Part shown: one piece after another, positions 32,523 through 42,172 of the stretch
Layout of the letters: each line of letters begins with the position of its first letter
Position numbering within the stretch: position 1 is the stretch's first letter
Source of the DNA: DASYLJ01 sp964432595
GTDB taxonomy: Bacteria; Desulfobacterota; Binatia; DP-6
Direction: 5' to 3'
Length of the DNA: 64,000 nucleotides
Assembly (NCBI GenBank): GCA_964432595.1
Contig: CAYSOF010000030.1
Coordinates: 9,251-73,250 of the forward strand
Notes under the pieces: model-generated
Database searches by the model: none
Told to the model about the DNA's origin: nothing
The model's input: only the letters and a program-made list of their open reading frames with translations
Translations under genes and position numbers: made by a program

Positions 32523-32588
32523 GGTCGTGAGCCCTCCCTTTGCTCGCCCGGTACCACACCGGCCGGCGTCGTGGCGATCCCGTCCCGC

Positions 32589-33056
32589 TCACTCGAGCCG
32601 GCGCTTCATGCCCTCGTGCGACGCCTCGAAGCCGAGCCGCTCGTAGAACCGCTTCGCATCCGGACGGCGCTTGTCCGTCGTGAGCTGCACGAGGCGGCAC
32701 CCGCGCGCGCGCGCCCGCGCGAACGCGTGCGCGAACATCGCCTGCCCGACACCCTGCGAGCGCAGCGTCGACGCGACGCGCACGCCCTCGATCGTCGCGC
32801 GCCAGCCGCCCTGATGGAGCACGTACGGCGTGTAGGTGATCTGCAGGACGCCGACCACGGCGTCGTCGAGGCATGCGACGAGGAGCTCGTTGTTGGGGTC
32901 GGCGGCGATGGCGTCGAATGCGGCGCGGTACGACGGCGGGAGCGGCGTCTCGTCGCGCTCGCGCGCGGCGCCCAGCGTGTCGTCGGCGAGCAAACGAACG
33001 ATCGCCGGCAGGTCGGCCGCATCCGCGACCCGGAACGCGGGCTCAGGCCGCGGCAT
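32589..33056 (-). CDS. GNAT family N-acetyltransferase
   Basis: A 155-aa GNAT. FRVADAADLPAIVRLLADDT opens the fold, the acetyl-CoA loop is ASTLRSQGVGQAMFAHAFAR and the end is RFYERLGFEASHEGMKRRL. The pattern ADDTLGAARE resembles the group annotated as GNAT with Asp/Thr substrate loop in stress loci, but the acceptor is unknown. Its ATG lies 14 bp inside the end of the LysE gene. Confidence 0.9.
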   Translation of the reverse strand: MPRPEPAFRVADAADLPAIVRLLADDTLGAARERDETPLPPSYRAAFDAIAADPNNELLVACLDDAVVGVLQITYTPYVLHQGGWRATIEGVRVASTLRSQGVGQAMFAHAFARARARGCRLVQLTTDKRRPDAKRFYERLGFEASHEGMKRRLE

Positions 33057-33678
33057 GACGGATCGCGGCGAGGCGCACGCCGGCACCGATCAGCAGGAGG
33101 CCTCCGACGCGCTGGAGCCCGGCCGCGAAGCGCGGCGCCCGGACCCATGCCCGCGCGCCGTGGCACGCAGCGACGTAGAGGAGGAGCACGACGGTCTCGA
33201 TGACGACGGAGCTCACGCCGAGGACGAGCATCTGCTCGACGACGGGCCGCGCCGGATCGATGAACTGCGGCAGCAGCGCGGTGAAGAAGACGAGGGCCTT
33301 CGGATTGGCGATCTGCGTGACGAAGCCGCGCGCGACCGCCCGGCGCGGCGAGGGGCGCAGCGGCGGGACGAGCGTCGTCGCGGGCGCCGGCACCGCCGGG
33401 ACGAGCAGCATCGAGACGCCGAGCCACACGAGGTACGCGGCGCCGAGCCACGTGATCACGCGGAAGATCGTCGCGGAGCCGACGAGCAGCGCGCCCAGGC
33501 TGGTGGCGGACAACCCGAAGTAGACGACGTTCCCGATCAGGATGCCGATACTGGCCGCGACGCCGTGCCGCGCGCCTGCCGCCAGCGCCGTCGAGACGAC
33601 GAGCAGCACCGCCGGGCCGGGCGAGAGGCACATGACGGCTTCGGTCAGGCAGAAGAGCAGCCAGGCGTCGAGCGTCAT
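33043..33678 (-). CDS. LysE/RhtB family exporter
   Basis: A 211-aa, six-TM amino-acid exporter. The N-terminal signature LTEAVMCLSPGPAVLLVVS is the LysE motif, followed by GILIGNVVYFGLSATSLGAL, GAAYLVWLGVSMLL, FVTQIANPKALVFFTALLPQ (the conserved NPK) and a final Arg/Ala helix. The ATG overlaps the preceding GNAT stop by ATGA. Substrate could be lysine, homoserine or a thiol amino acid. Confidence 0.93.
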   Translation of the reverse strand: MTLDAWLLFCLTEAVMCLSPGPAVLLVVSTALAAGARHGVAASIGILIGNVVYFGLSATSLGALLVGSATIFRVITWLGAAYLVWLGVSMLLVPAVPAPATTLVPPLRPSPRRAVARGFVTQIANPKALVFFTALLPQFIDPARPVVEQMLVLGVSSVVIETVVLLLYVAACHGARAWVRAPRFAAGLQRVGGLLLIGAGVRLAAIRHAAA

Positions 33679-34178
33679 GGGGCGAGCGGCCGTCCCATCG
33701 CGATGCGGTTCTCGAGGCCGGCCTCGGCCTCCGCCCGCAGGATCGCGTGCAGCTCCGGGCCGTGTTCGTCGGCGCGGAGCGGACGGAAGCCGCGCCGGGC
33801 GTAGTACGGCGCGTTCCAGGCGACGTGCGCGAAGGTCGTGAGGGTGAGCAGCGCTCCCCGTCCGCGCGCCCAGTCGACGACGGCATCGAGCAGGCGCGTG
33901 CCGTGGCCGCGGCGGCCGTGATCGGGATGGACCGACACCTCGGCGAGATGCGGCCGGCCGTCGACCACGTCGCCGACCGCGAAGCCCACGAGGCCGCCTT
34001 CCGCGTCGCGTGCCACCCACAGCCGGTCCTCGGCCTGCGCCGCCGCCAACGCCTCGAGCGGCATGGCGTCGTCGCGCTGCGCGGCGGGCAGATCGTCGGG
34101 GGAGAACATGCCCGCCGCGGCGCGCTCGATCGCCTGCAGCGCCGCGACGTCGGCCGCGTCCGCACGCGTGACGATCAT
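33675..34178 (-). CDS. GNAT family N-acetyltransferase
   Basis: A 167-aa GNAT with VTRADAADVAALQAIERAAA at the start, LAEVSVHPDHGRRGHGTRLL as the acetyl-CoA loop, and the catalytic-side YYARRGFRPL. ATG 34178 overlaps the preceding stop by ATGA; ATG 34190 is the alternative. Together with its neighbours it forms an unbroken chain of overlapped genes from the GFA gene to the next GNAT. Acceptor unknown. Confidence 0.9.
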   Translation of the reverse strand: MIVTRADAADVAALQAIERAAAGMFSPDDLPAAQRDDAMPLEALAAAQAEDRLWVARDAEGGLVGFAVGDVVDGRPHLAEVSVHPDHGRRGHGTRLLDAVVDWARGRGALLTLTTFAHVAWNAPYYARRGFRPLRADEHGPELHAILRAEAEAGLENRIAMGRPLAP

Positions 34179-34624
34179 CGCGCGCGCCATAGCTCGATCA
34201 GCTCGCGGAACTCCGGCGGCTGCCCTGCGAACACGGCGGCGTCGCGCGGGAACACGACCCACGGCTGCGCGCTCCGCGCCCAGATGTGCGCCACCGGCCG
34301 TAGCCACGTCGTGTCGTCGAGCGTGCCCGCCTGGACGACGACGATGCGCGAGCGGGCCGCGGGCTCCCCCCAGAGGCGGGTGCCGCACGCCGCGCACATC
34401 CGCCCTTGCTTCGTGCGACCGTCGGCGAGCGCGGCGGCGTACGGCGCGGGCGTCCCGCACTCGACGACGAGCGCCTCGCGCGGCACGACCAGCGACAGGG
34501 CGCAGGCCGAGCCCGTGCGGCGCTGGCAGTCGGTGCAGTGGCACGCGTACAGCGTGAGCGGCTCCGCGTCGACGCGGTAGCGCACCGCCGCGCACAGACA
34601 CCCGCCCGCAAGAGGAGCCGCCAT
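34175..34624 (-). CDS. GFA family (CENP-V/GFA) protein
   Basis: A 149-aa second GFA-fold protein. Cysteine ligands: GGCLCAAVRYRVDAEP, ACHCTDCQRRTGSACALSL and RMCAACGTRLWG. ATG 34624 follows AAGG by 8 bases; a GTG at 34633 would extend it by three residues. It is more similar to the classical GFA family than the copy at 32121, in having the CxCxxCQRRTG pattern. The 122 bp before it hold no supported gene. Confidence 0.9.
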   Translation of the reverse strand: MAAPLAGGCLCAAVRYRVDAEPLTLYACHCTDCQRRTGSACALSLVVPREALVVECGTPAPYAAALADGRTKQGRMCAACGTRLWGEPAARSRIVVVQAGTLDDTTWLRPVAHIWARSAQPWVVFPRDAAVFAGQPPEFRELIELWRAR

Positions 34625-34746
34625 CGCCGGCACCTTAGAGCGCGATCCCGAGGAACGCTACGGCCATGGCCAGGCAGAGCGGCGAGCAGAGCGACGTATC
34701 CCAGCGCGCGAACGGCGTCCCGTGCACGCGAACGCCCGCGGCGTGC

Positions 34747-35667
34747 TCACGACGGCAGCTCCAGCACGGCCTTCCCGTGCGGCAGCGTGTGCGCGTAGGC
34801 CTGCTGGACGCCGGCGAGCGGGAACACCGCGCCGACGAGGACGCGCAACGCCCCGGCGTCGATCGCCTGCGCGACGTCCGCCAGCTGTGCGCGGCTCGGC
34901 TCGACGATGAAGAACGCATCGCGCACGCGCGGATCGTCCGTCGTCTCCGAGGACGTCGCGATGGTGACGACCCGGCCACCGGGCCGGACGACGTCCCACG
35001 ACCGTGCGAGCGTCTCGCCGCCGGCGCCGTCGAGCACCAGGTCGACGTCGCGCACGACGTCCTCGAAGCGCGTCGCGCGGTAGTCGAGCACCTCGTGTGC
35101 GCCGAGCTCGCGGACGACGTCCATGCTGCGCGCCGAGGTCGTGGCGATCACGTGCGCGCCGCGCGAGCGCGCCATCTGCACCGCGAAGAGCCCGACCCCG
35201 CCGCCGGCGGCGTGGATCAGGACACGCTCGCCCGACGCGAGGCCGCCGCGCACGATCAGGCCCTGCCAGGCCGTCAGCGCGGAGATCGGCGTGGCAGCGG
35301 CGTGCACGTGGTCGAGGCTGCGTGGCTTCGGCGCGACGTCGGCCGCGCGGGCGACGCAGTACTCGGCCTGCGCGCCGTCCACGAACCAATCGTTCATGCC
35401 GTAGACGGCGACGCCGGGCGCGAGGTCGGTCACGCCCGCGCCGAGCGCCACGACCTCGCCGGAGAGCTCGTGTCCCGGGATGATCGGGAACGGCCGCGGC
35501 GCGCCCGCCGGCGTCGTCCAGGTCGGGACCCATGCGAGCTCCGTGGGTGTCACCGCCGCCGCGCGGACCCGGATCAGGACCTCACCAGCGCCCGGCGTCG
35601 GCGTCGGCACGTCGTCGACGACGAGCTCCGGCGGATGGGTGCGGCGACGGAGGCAGACGGCCCGCAT
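34747..35667 (-). CDS. Quinone oxidoreductase-like NADP-dependent MDR
   Basis: A 306-aa zinc-free medium-chain reductase. The N-terminal catalytic domain begins AVCLRRRTHPPELVVDDVPT and has IPGHELSGEVVALGAGV. The nucleotide fold is GERVLIHAAGGGVGLFAVQM. No structural-zinc Cys cluster is present, typical of quinone reductases and enoyl reductases. Its ATG overlaps the stop of the truncated methyltransferase by one base. Confidence 0.9.
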   Translation of the reverse strand: MRAVCLRRRTHPPELVVDDVPTPTPGAGEVLIRVRAAAVTPTELAWVPTWTTPAGAPRPFPIIPGHELSGEVVALGAGVTDLAPGVAVYGMNDWFVDGAQAEYCVARAADVAPKPRSLDHVHAAATPISALTAWQGLIVRGGLASGERVLIHAAGGGVGLFAVQMARSRGAHVIATTSARSMDVVRELGAHEVLDYRATRFEDVVRDVDLVLDGAGGETLARSWDVVRPGGRVVTIATSSETTDDPRVRDAFFIVEPSRAQLADVAQAIDAGALRVLVGAVFPLAGVQQAYAHTLPHGKAVLELPS

Positions 35668-36194
35668 CACGCGGTCCCTCCGGCGACGTGCGTCACCGCG
35701 ATCCGATAGAACTCGTAGCCGCGCATGGCGCCGGACGCCGGCCCGTAGCAGCGCGCGCGGTAGTCGGCGGCCCCGACGTCCTCGTCCAGCGCGAGGCCGC
35801 GCTCGCCGAGGTAGCCGGCGAGGGTCGGATGATCGACCTCGAAGACGGCGGCACGCGCCATGGCCGGCACGCGATAGGCGCGCGCATCGAACCCGGCGCC
35901 CAGGATGACCACCTGCGTGGCGCCCGCGCGGAGGGCGCCGGTGACGACGTCGTCGATGTAGCGCGTCCGCGCCACCGCCGACGTCCGCACGCCCGGCCAG
36001 CGGCGGTCGATGCACCGTCGCACCAGCTCGCCGACGGGCGGCAGGCGGGCCGCGTGCGCCACCGCGCGCAGCCCGCCGGGCAGGAAGGCGCACGCGAACG
36101 GGTCGTCGAAGAGACGCGCGGGGCCGCGCGTCGACTCCAGCGCGCGGAAGAGCGCCATGTACTGCGCCGTCCGGCTGGCCTCCCCCGCGCGCAT
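35667..36194 (-). CDS. Class I SAM methyltransferase, internally shortened
   Basis: A 175-aa relative of the TIGR00027/leucine-carboxyl-methyltransferase-like family, whose members are usually 260-300 aa. The N-terminal half is intact (SRTAQYMALFRALESTRGPA, FDDPFACAFLPGG, TRYIDDVVTGALRAGATQVV, GAGFDARAYRVP, FEVDHP). Right after that Asp-His-Pro the sequence jumps to C-terminal family features (GERGLALDEDVGAADYRARC and RGYEFYRIAV). The missing part of roughly 100 residues normally completes the SAM fold and substrate lid. It is likely a deletion remnant still in frame; activity is doubtful. Confidence 0.75.
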   Translation of the reverse strand: MRAGEASRTAQYMALFRALESTRGPARLFDDPFACAFLPGGLRAVAHAARLPPVGELVRRCIDRRWPGVRTSAVARTRYIDDVVTGALRAGATQVVILGAGFDARAYRVPAMARAAVFEVDHPTLAGYLGERGLALDEDVGAADYRARCYGPASGAMRGYEFYRIAVTHVAGGTA

Positions 36195-36200
36195 CGCCCG

Positions 36201-36470
36201 TCAGGCGCCGAACCGCTGGGCGGAGCGGGCCCGCGCCTTCGCCGCCTCCGTGTCGCGGTCACGTGGCGGGGCGTTCGTCACCAGCGCGTCGAGCAGCTCG
36301 TGCGCCGCGCGCGTGACGGCGTCCACCGCGTGCTCGAACGCCGCCTCGTTGGCCTTCGACGGGCGGGTGAGCCCGCTCAGCTTGCGGACGAACTGCAGCG
36401 CCGACGCGTGGATCTCTTCGTGCGTCGCGGGCGGCTTGAAGTTGTGGAGCGTCTTGATGTTCCGGCACAT
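36201..36470 (-). CDS. DUF2277 family protein
   Basis: An 89-aa protein with the conserved DUF2277 start MCRNIKTLHNFKPPATHEEI and a helical body ALQFVRKLSGLTRPSKANEA, followed by VTRAAHELLDAL. It lacks catalytic motifs and ends in a charged tail. The family is widespread and uncharacterised. It lies 6 bp upstream of the shortened methyltransferase and 9 bp downstream of the NmrA-like gene. Confidence 0.88.
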   Translation of the reverse strand: MCRNIKTLHNFKPPATHEEIHASALQFVRKLSGLTRPSKANEAAFEHAVDAVTRAAHELLDALVTNAPPRDRDTEAAKARARSAQRFGA

Positions 36471-36479
36471 GTCCGCCCC

Positions 36480-37244
36480 CTAGCCGCCCCGCCGATCGGC
36501 GGCAACCCGCGTCAGCCAGGCGTCGAAGGTCGTCGTGCCCCGCCGGGCCTCGGGCCCCGGCAGCAGCGCCTCGCCGGCCGCATCGAGGCCGAACACGCCC
36601 GTGCGCCAGCTCGGCACCAGCGTCAGCGATGCGCCGCGCGCGGCGAGCGTCCGGCGCGCCATGTCGACCAGATCCTGCGGCTCGGGTCCGGTCAGGTCGA
36701 CGGCGCGCCCCTGCGGCGCGCCGCCCGCGATCGCGGCGAGCACGCCGGCCACGTCGGTCGCGGCGACCGGCTGCACCAGGAGCGGCGGGAGCGCGGCCGT
36801 GTCGCCCTGCCGCGTCCACGACACGACGGTCTCGGCGAACTCGTGGAACTGCGACGCGCGCTGGATCGTCCACGGGATCGGCCCCGTCGTCACCACCGTC
36901 TCCTGCTCCCGCTTGCCGGCGTAGTGCGCGTTGCCGGCGATGCGGTCGACGCCGACGATCGAGAGCAGCACGTGGTGCCCGACGCCGGCCCGCTCCTCCG
37001 CGGCGAGGAGGTTGGTCGTCGCGGTCGCGAAGCGCCGGCGCGTGGTCTCGACGTCCGGCCCATCCACCGTGCTCACGTCGATCACCACCTGCGCCCCGGC
37101 GAGCGCCTCGTCGAGCCCGCGGCCCGTCAGCACGTCGGCGCCCCGCGATCGCGACACGACGAGCGCCTCGTGCCCCGCCCGGCCGAGCGCCTCCACGGTG
37201 TGCCGGCCGACCGTCCCGGTACCGCCGACGACTGCGATGCGCAT
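36480..37244 (-). CDS. NmrA-like NAD(P)-binding protein
   Basis: A 254-aa atypical SDR. MRIAVVGGTGTVGRHTVEAL is the dinucleotide motif, followed by VVSRSRGADV, VIDVSTVDGP and IPWTIQRASQFHEF. There is no YxxxK catalytic pair: the corresponding site reads HYAGKREQE, which keeps Y and K at a similar spacing (YAGKR). Related proteins act as NAD(P) sensors or isoflavone-type reductases. Confidence 0.88.
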   Translation of the reverse strand: MRIAVVGGTGTVGRHTVEALGRAGHEALVVSRSRGADVLTGRGLDEALAGAQVVIDVSTVDGPDVETTRRRFATATTNLLAAEERAGVGHHVLLSIVGVDRIAGNAHYAGKREQETVVTTGPIPWTIQRASQFHEFAETVVSWTRQGDTAALPPLLVQPVAATDVAGVLAAIAGGAPQGRAVDLTGPEPQDLVDMARRTLAARGASLTLVPSWRTGVFGLDAAGEALLPGPEARRGTTTFDAWLTRVAADRRGG

Positions 37245-37270
37245 CCCCGTCTCCTGCGACGGCGCACCGG

Positions 37271-37798
37271 TCAGGTCAATGCGGGTCGCAGCGATCGCAC
37301 GGCGCCGTCGTGCGACACCGCGAAGACGTGCGGATTCTCGAGCGTCAGGAAGACGTCGTACGGATCGACGCCGCGGAGAGCGCCGAGCACGAGGGCCAGC
37401 AGCTTGCCGTGCGTGACGAGCGCCGCGCCGTCGGGCGCGTCGGCGAGGGCGGCGAGACCGCGTGCGCGTGCCGCCGTCATCGGCTCGACGTCCGCCGGCA
37501 GCGCCGCGCCGGCGAAGATCGGACGCAGTGCCTGCGGCCACTCGGCGCTCGCGATGAACGGCACCTGCCACTCGCGGAGCCGCTCGTCGAGCGCGACGGC
37601 GGCGGCGAGCGGCACAGCCGTCTCGCGGGCGCGCCGCCACGGGCTCGACACGACGCGCGCGACGCCCGCCGTCCGAAGGAAGGTCGCGAGCGCCTGCGCC
37701 TGGTCGTGCCCGCGCGCCGTCAGCGGCGCGTCCGGCTCCTGGCCGGCGGATTCGCAGTGCCGGACGAGGAACGCACGCGGCCGCTCGTCGTCCGACAT
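37271..37798 (-). CDS. Histidine phosphatase family protein
   Basis: A 175-aa phosphoglycerate-mutase-like phosphatase. The phospho-acceptor RH is in AFLVRHCESAGQEPDAPLTA, with ARGHDQAQAL next, SSPWRRARETA providing the second Arg, and ALVTHGKLLALVL the second His. Size fits small SixA-type or alpha-ribazole phosphatases. Substrate unknown. It starts 10 bp after ettA and shares its orientation. Confidence 0.9.
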   Translation of the reverse strand: MSDDERPRAFLVRHCESAGQEPDAPLTARGHDQAQALATFLRTAGVARVVSSPWRRARETAVPLAAAVALDERLREWQVPFIASAEWPQALRPIFAGAALPADVEPMTAARARGLAALADAPDGAALVTHGKLLALVLGALRGVDPYDVFLTLENPHVFAVSHDGAVRSLRPALT

Positions 37799-37808
37799 GC
37801 GGTCGAGC

Positions 37809-39494
<1,686 letters not shown>

Positions 39495-39572
39495 AGGGGG
39501 ACCGTTTCAATGTCACGGCGCGGCGCGTGTCAACGTTCCCGGTTTCCGGCATCGCATGATAGGAGCACGCCC

Positions 39573-40052
39573 ATGCGACTGCTCGCCCTGCTTCTCGTGA
39601 CGCTCGCCGCGTGCAGCAACAGCGGCGCCATCAAGTCACCCGACACGCGCTACTACGGGATGCTGCTGAACGCGCGCGAGCTGGGCGCCGCGGTGGTGCA
39701 GCGGCTCGTGGCGTCCGACCCGACGATCCGCGGCTTCGTCGCGCGCGCTGGCGATCCCGACTTCGTGCTGCTCGCGAATCAGCACGACGTCGAGTTCATC
39801 TACGTGCAGCAGTCGCAGCTGATCCACTTCCATCGCGATCAGCCGAACAGCCCGAGCGTCGCCGGCTTCGTGTCGCCGCTGCCGAGCGGGGTCAACAACA
39901 TCCTCCCGGCGGACATGCGGGCGGGAACCGGCGAGCCGCTGCAGCTCGGCGGCGCGTCGTGCTGGACGCTGATGGTCGGTCCCGACGCCTGCCGGACCTG
40001 CTGCCGGGGACCGCAGGCGTGCGTCTCCGAGTGCCGCGCCGGCAGCAGCTGA
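39573..40052 (+). CDS. Hypothetical lipoprotein with Cys-rich C-terminus
   Basis: A 159-aa predicted lipoprotein: MRLLALLLVTLAACSNSG has a clear lipobox (LAAC). The central part (FVARAGDPDFVLLANQHDVE; FIYVQQSQLIHFHRDQPNSP) is mixed alpha/beta without a recognised fold. The end contains CRTCCRGPQACVSEC, five closely spaced Cys likely in disulfides. An AGGAG lies upstream of the ATG. A DUF456 frame on the other strand runs through this gene, but the signal peptide and Cys pattern favour this strand as coding. Confidence 0.75.
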   Translation: MRLLALLLVTLAACSNSGAIKSPDTRYYGMLLNARELGAAVVQRLVASDPTIRGFVARAGDPDFVLLANQHDVEFIYVQQSQLIHFHRDQPNSPSVAGFVSPLPSGVNNILPADMRAGTGEPLQLGGASCWTLMVGPDACRTCCRGPQACVSECRAGSS

Positions 40053-40577
40053 ACGGTCTCCCGTGGTGAGCTGCGCCAGCACGACGGTGCCCGACAGGAT
40101 CAGGATCACGAACGCGACGCAGAGCTTCGTCGCCACGCCGACCACGCGTCCGACGAGCGCGCCGGTGCCGACGCGCAGGTCGGGCTCGAGCTGACCGCGC
40201 TGCCACATCTCGCCGGCGATCGCGCCGACGAACGTCCCGAAGAACGACATCAGCAGCGCACCGATGATCGGCAGCGGAATGCCGCCGACGAAGGCGCCCG
40301 CGATCCCGCCGACGAGCGCGCCCCACCCTGCCGCGCGCGAGCCGCCGAACCGGCGCGCACCCCACTGGCCGCAGAGGAACTCCACCACCTCGGCGACGAG
40401 CGCCAGCACCGCGAACACGACCACCCACGTCCAGCTCATGCGCGTACCGTCGGACAGGATGGCCACCGCCGCCGCGGCGCCGACCTGCAGGAACGTCCCC
40501 GGCAGGCCGATCGGGATCATCACCAGTGCGGCGAGCTGCACCAGGAAATAGACGACGATGCCGAGGACGACGAGCAT
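39636..40577 (-). CDS. DUF456 membrane protein with long antisense extension
   Basis: The first 172 residues (40062-40577) are a typical DUF456 protein with hydrophobic repeats (VLGIVVYFLVQLAALVMIPI; GLPGTFLQVGAAAAVAI; GGIPLPIIGALLMSFFGTFV) and a C-terminal helix FVILILSGTVVLAQL. Normal family members end about there. Here no stop follows, and the frame continues 140 residues to 39636, antisense to the lipoprotein gene, with charged low-conservation sequence (RRAAELQRLAGSRPHVRRED). The extension is probably untranslated noise from a lost stop or a sequence error. Confidence 0.7.
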   Translation of the reverse strand: MLVVLGIVVYFLVQLAALVMIPIGLPGTFLQVGAAAAVAILSDGTRMSWTWVVVFAVLALVAEVVEFLCGQWGARRFGGSRAAGWGALVGGIAGAFVGGIPLPIIGALLMSFFGTFVGAIAGEMWQRGQLEPDLRVGTGALVGRVVGVATKLCVAFVILILSGTVVLAQLTTGDRSAAAGAALGDARLRSPAAGPAGVGTDHQRPARRAAELQRLAGSRPHVRREDVVDPARQRRHEAGDARAVRLIAMEVDQLRLLHVDELDVVLIREQHEVGIASARDEAADRRVGRHEPLHHRGAQLARVQQHPVVARVG

Positions 40578-40579
40578 CG

Positions 40580-41239
40580 TCAGGCGGGCGCGAAGACGAG
40601 CACGTACTGGTGCTCGAGCACGGCCGGCTGCTCGACGAGACGGTAGCCGGCGCGCTGCATCTCGTCGACGACCTGCTCGCGCGCGAGCTTGTGGTCCATC
40701 TCGGGCCCGACCGGCAGCGGCCGCTTCTCCCAGTCGACGACGACCACGCGCCCGCCGGGGCGCAACGCACGGCGCTGCGCGCGCATGTAGGCCACGCGGC
40801 CGTCGATGTGGTGGTAGGTGTCGACGATCAGCAGCACGTCGACGGCAGCGGCGGGGAGCCGCGGGTTGTCGAGCGACGCGAGGACGGGCACGACGTTCGC
40901 GCTCCCCTCCTTTTCGGCGCGCGCGCGCAGGTGGGTGACGAGGTTCGGCTCGACCTCGACGGCCAGCACCGTGCCGGTCGGCCCGACGGCGGCCGACAGC
41001 CGGCGGGTCAGGTATCCCGTGCCGGCGCCGAGGTCGGCGACGCACATCCCGGGCTTCAGTCCGAGCGACGCGACCAGCGCGTCGGGCTTCTGCCAGGCGT
41101 CGCGCTTCGGATCGTCGAAGACGCCCGACCAGTACGGCACGTCGGCGAACGAGCGGTGCGACGTCGCGTCGTCCGACGCGGCGACCGCGTGCGACGGCGC
41201 GAGCAGCAGGAGCGCCAGGAGGAGGAGAACCGTCCGCAT
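40580..41239 (-). CDS. Class I SAM methyltransferase with Sec signal peptide
   Basis: A 219-aa methyltransferase. The first 21 residues (LLLLALLLLAPSHAVAA) are a strong Sec signal. The mature part starts HRSFADVPYWSGVFDDPKRD and has motif I VADLGAGTGYLTRRL, the acidic EVEPNLV, DTYHHIDGRVAYMRAQRRAL and RVVVVDWEKRPL. It resembles the predicted periplasmic methyltransferases of COG4798. SAM is cytosolic, so export would need explanation. It starts upstream of DUF456 by 2 bp and shares its orientation. Confidence 0.85.
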   Translation of the reverse strand: MRTVLLLLALLLLAPSHAVAASDDATSHRSFADVPYWSGVFDDPKRDAWQKPDALVASLGLKPGMCVADLGAGTGYLTRRLSAAVGPTGTVLAVEVEPNLVTHLRARAEKEGSANVVPVLASLDNPRLPAAAVDVLLIVDTYHHIDGRVAYMRAQRRALRPGGRVVVVDWEKRPLPVGPEMDHKLAREQVVDEMQRAGYRLVEQPAVLEHQYVLVFAPA

Positions 41240-41316
41240 GCGTGCCGACGACGCATAGCACGCCCGCGTGGAGGGGGCAGCCGCAGTGCTTGACGCCCGG
41301 GCCCCGTGGGGGCTTC

Positions 41317-42066
41317 ATGATCGCCATGGCACAACTCGCGATGCGTTCCGGCAACCCCGCGCTGTCCGCGGAGACCTTCCGCGGCGTTCCCCGCGCGATG
41401 GGCTCGGACGCCATGACCATCAACGGGACGGTCAACAAGACCGCCCTCGCCCTCGTCCTCTTGATGGCCGCCGCGGCGGTCAGCTGGAACCAGGGGCAGC
41501 AGGCGCAGATCTGGGTGATGGCCGGCTTCCTCGGCGGCTTCATCGTCGCCATGGTGACCGTCTTCAAGAAGGAGTGGGCGCCGATCACGACGCCCCTCTA
41601 CGCGGTGCTGGAAGGCCTCGGGCTCGGCGGCGTCTCGCTGGTCTTCGAGACCATGTACCCGGGGATGGTGAGCCAGGCGATCTTCCTCACGTTCGGCGTC
41701 CTCGGTGCGATGCTGCTGGCCTATCGCGCCGGCCTCGTGCAGGCGACGGAGCGCTTCAAGCTCGGCGTCTTCGCGGCGACCGGCGGCATCGCGATCGTCT
41801 ACCTCCTCGGCTTCGTGCTGTCGTTCTTCGGGATCTCGATCCCGCTGATCCACGGTAGCGGCCCCGTCGGCATCCTCTTCAGTGTCGCGGTCGTCGTCAT
41901 CGCCGCGCTGAACCTCGTGCTCGACTTCGACTTCATCGAGCAGGGCGCCGAACGCGGTGCGCCCCGCTATATGGAGTGGTATGGCGCGTTCGGCCTGCTC
42001 GTGACGCTCGTGTGGCTCTACCTCGAGCTGCTCCGCCTGCTCTCGAAGCTGCAGGAACGTCGCTAG
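41317..42066 (+). CDS. Bax inhibitor-1/YccA family membrane protein
   Basis: A 249-aa protein with seven hydrophobic segments. The Bax-inhibitor-like core is visible in ALALVLLMAAAAVSWNQGQQ, EWAPITTPLYAVLEGLGLGG, SQAIFLTFGVLGAMLLAYRA, and the late ALNLVLDFDFIEQGAERGAP, the acidic pair that gates calcium leak in BsYetJ homologues. This is the soluble-N-terminal type found in Actinobacteria. ATG 41317 is taken as start with GGGGG upstream; ATG 41326 is possible. Confidence 0.92.
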   Translation: MIAMAQLAMRSGNPALSAETFRGVPRAMGSDAMTINGTVNKTALALVLLMAAAAVSWNQGQQAQIWVMAGFLGGFIVAMVTVFKKEWAPITTPLYAVLEGLGLGGVSLVFETMYPGMVSQAIFLTFGVLGAMLLAYRAGLVQATERFKLGVFAATGGIAIVYLLGFVLSFFGISIPLIHGSGPVGILFSVAVVVIAALNLVLDFDFIEQGAERGAPRYMEWYGAFGLLVTLVWLYLELLRLLSKLQERR

Positions 42067-42172
42067 GCCGGCGACGGCCGCATCGATCGTCATCGTTTCG
42101 GCGCTCGCGCGATCACGCGCTTCGCGCCCGTAGGCGCTTTGGCGGGGCATATGGATTGCTCTCCAGAGCGCC

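Noticed and set aside
34635..34746. A short minus-strand frame ending in a hydrophobic CLAMAVAFLGIAL tail in a 122-bp gap.
   Set aside because: Only about 30 residues from a GTG, no ribosome binding site, and no homology I can name.
42067..42172. GC-rich gap with weak inverted repeats before the metalloprotease gene.
   Set aside because: Pairing is short and interrupted; not above what GC-rich sequence gives by chance.
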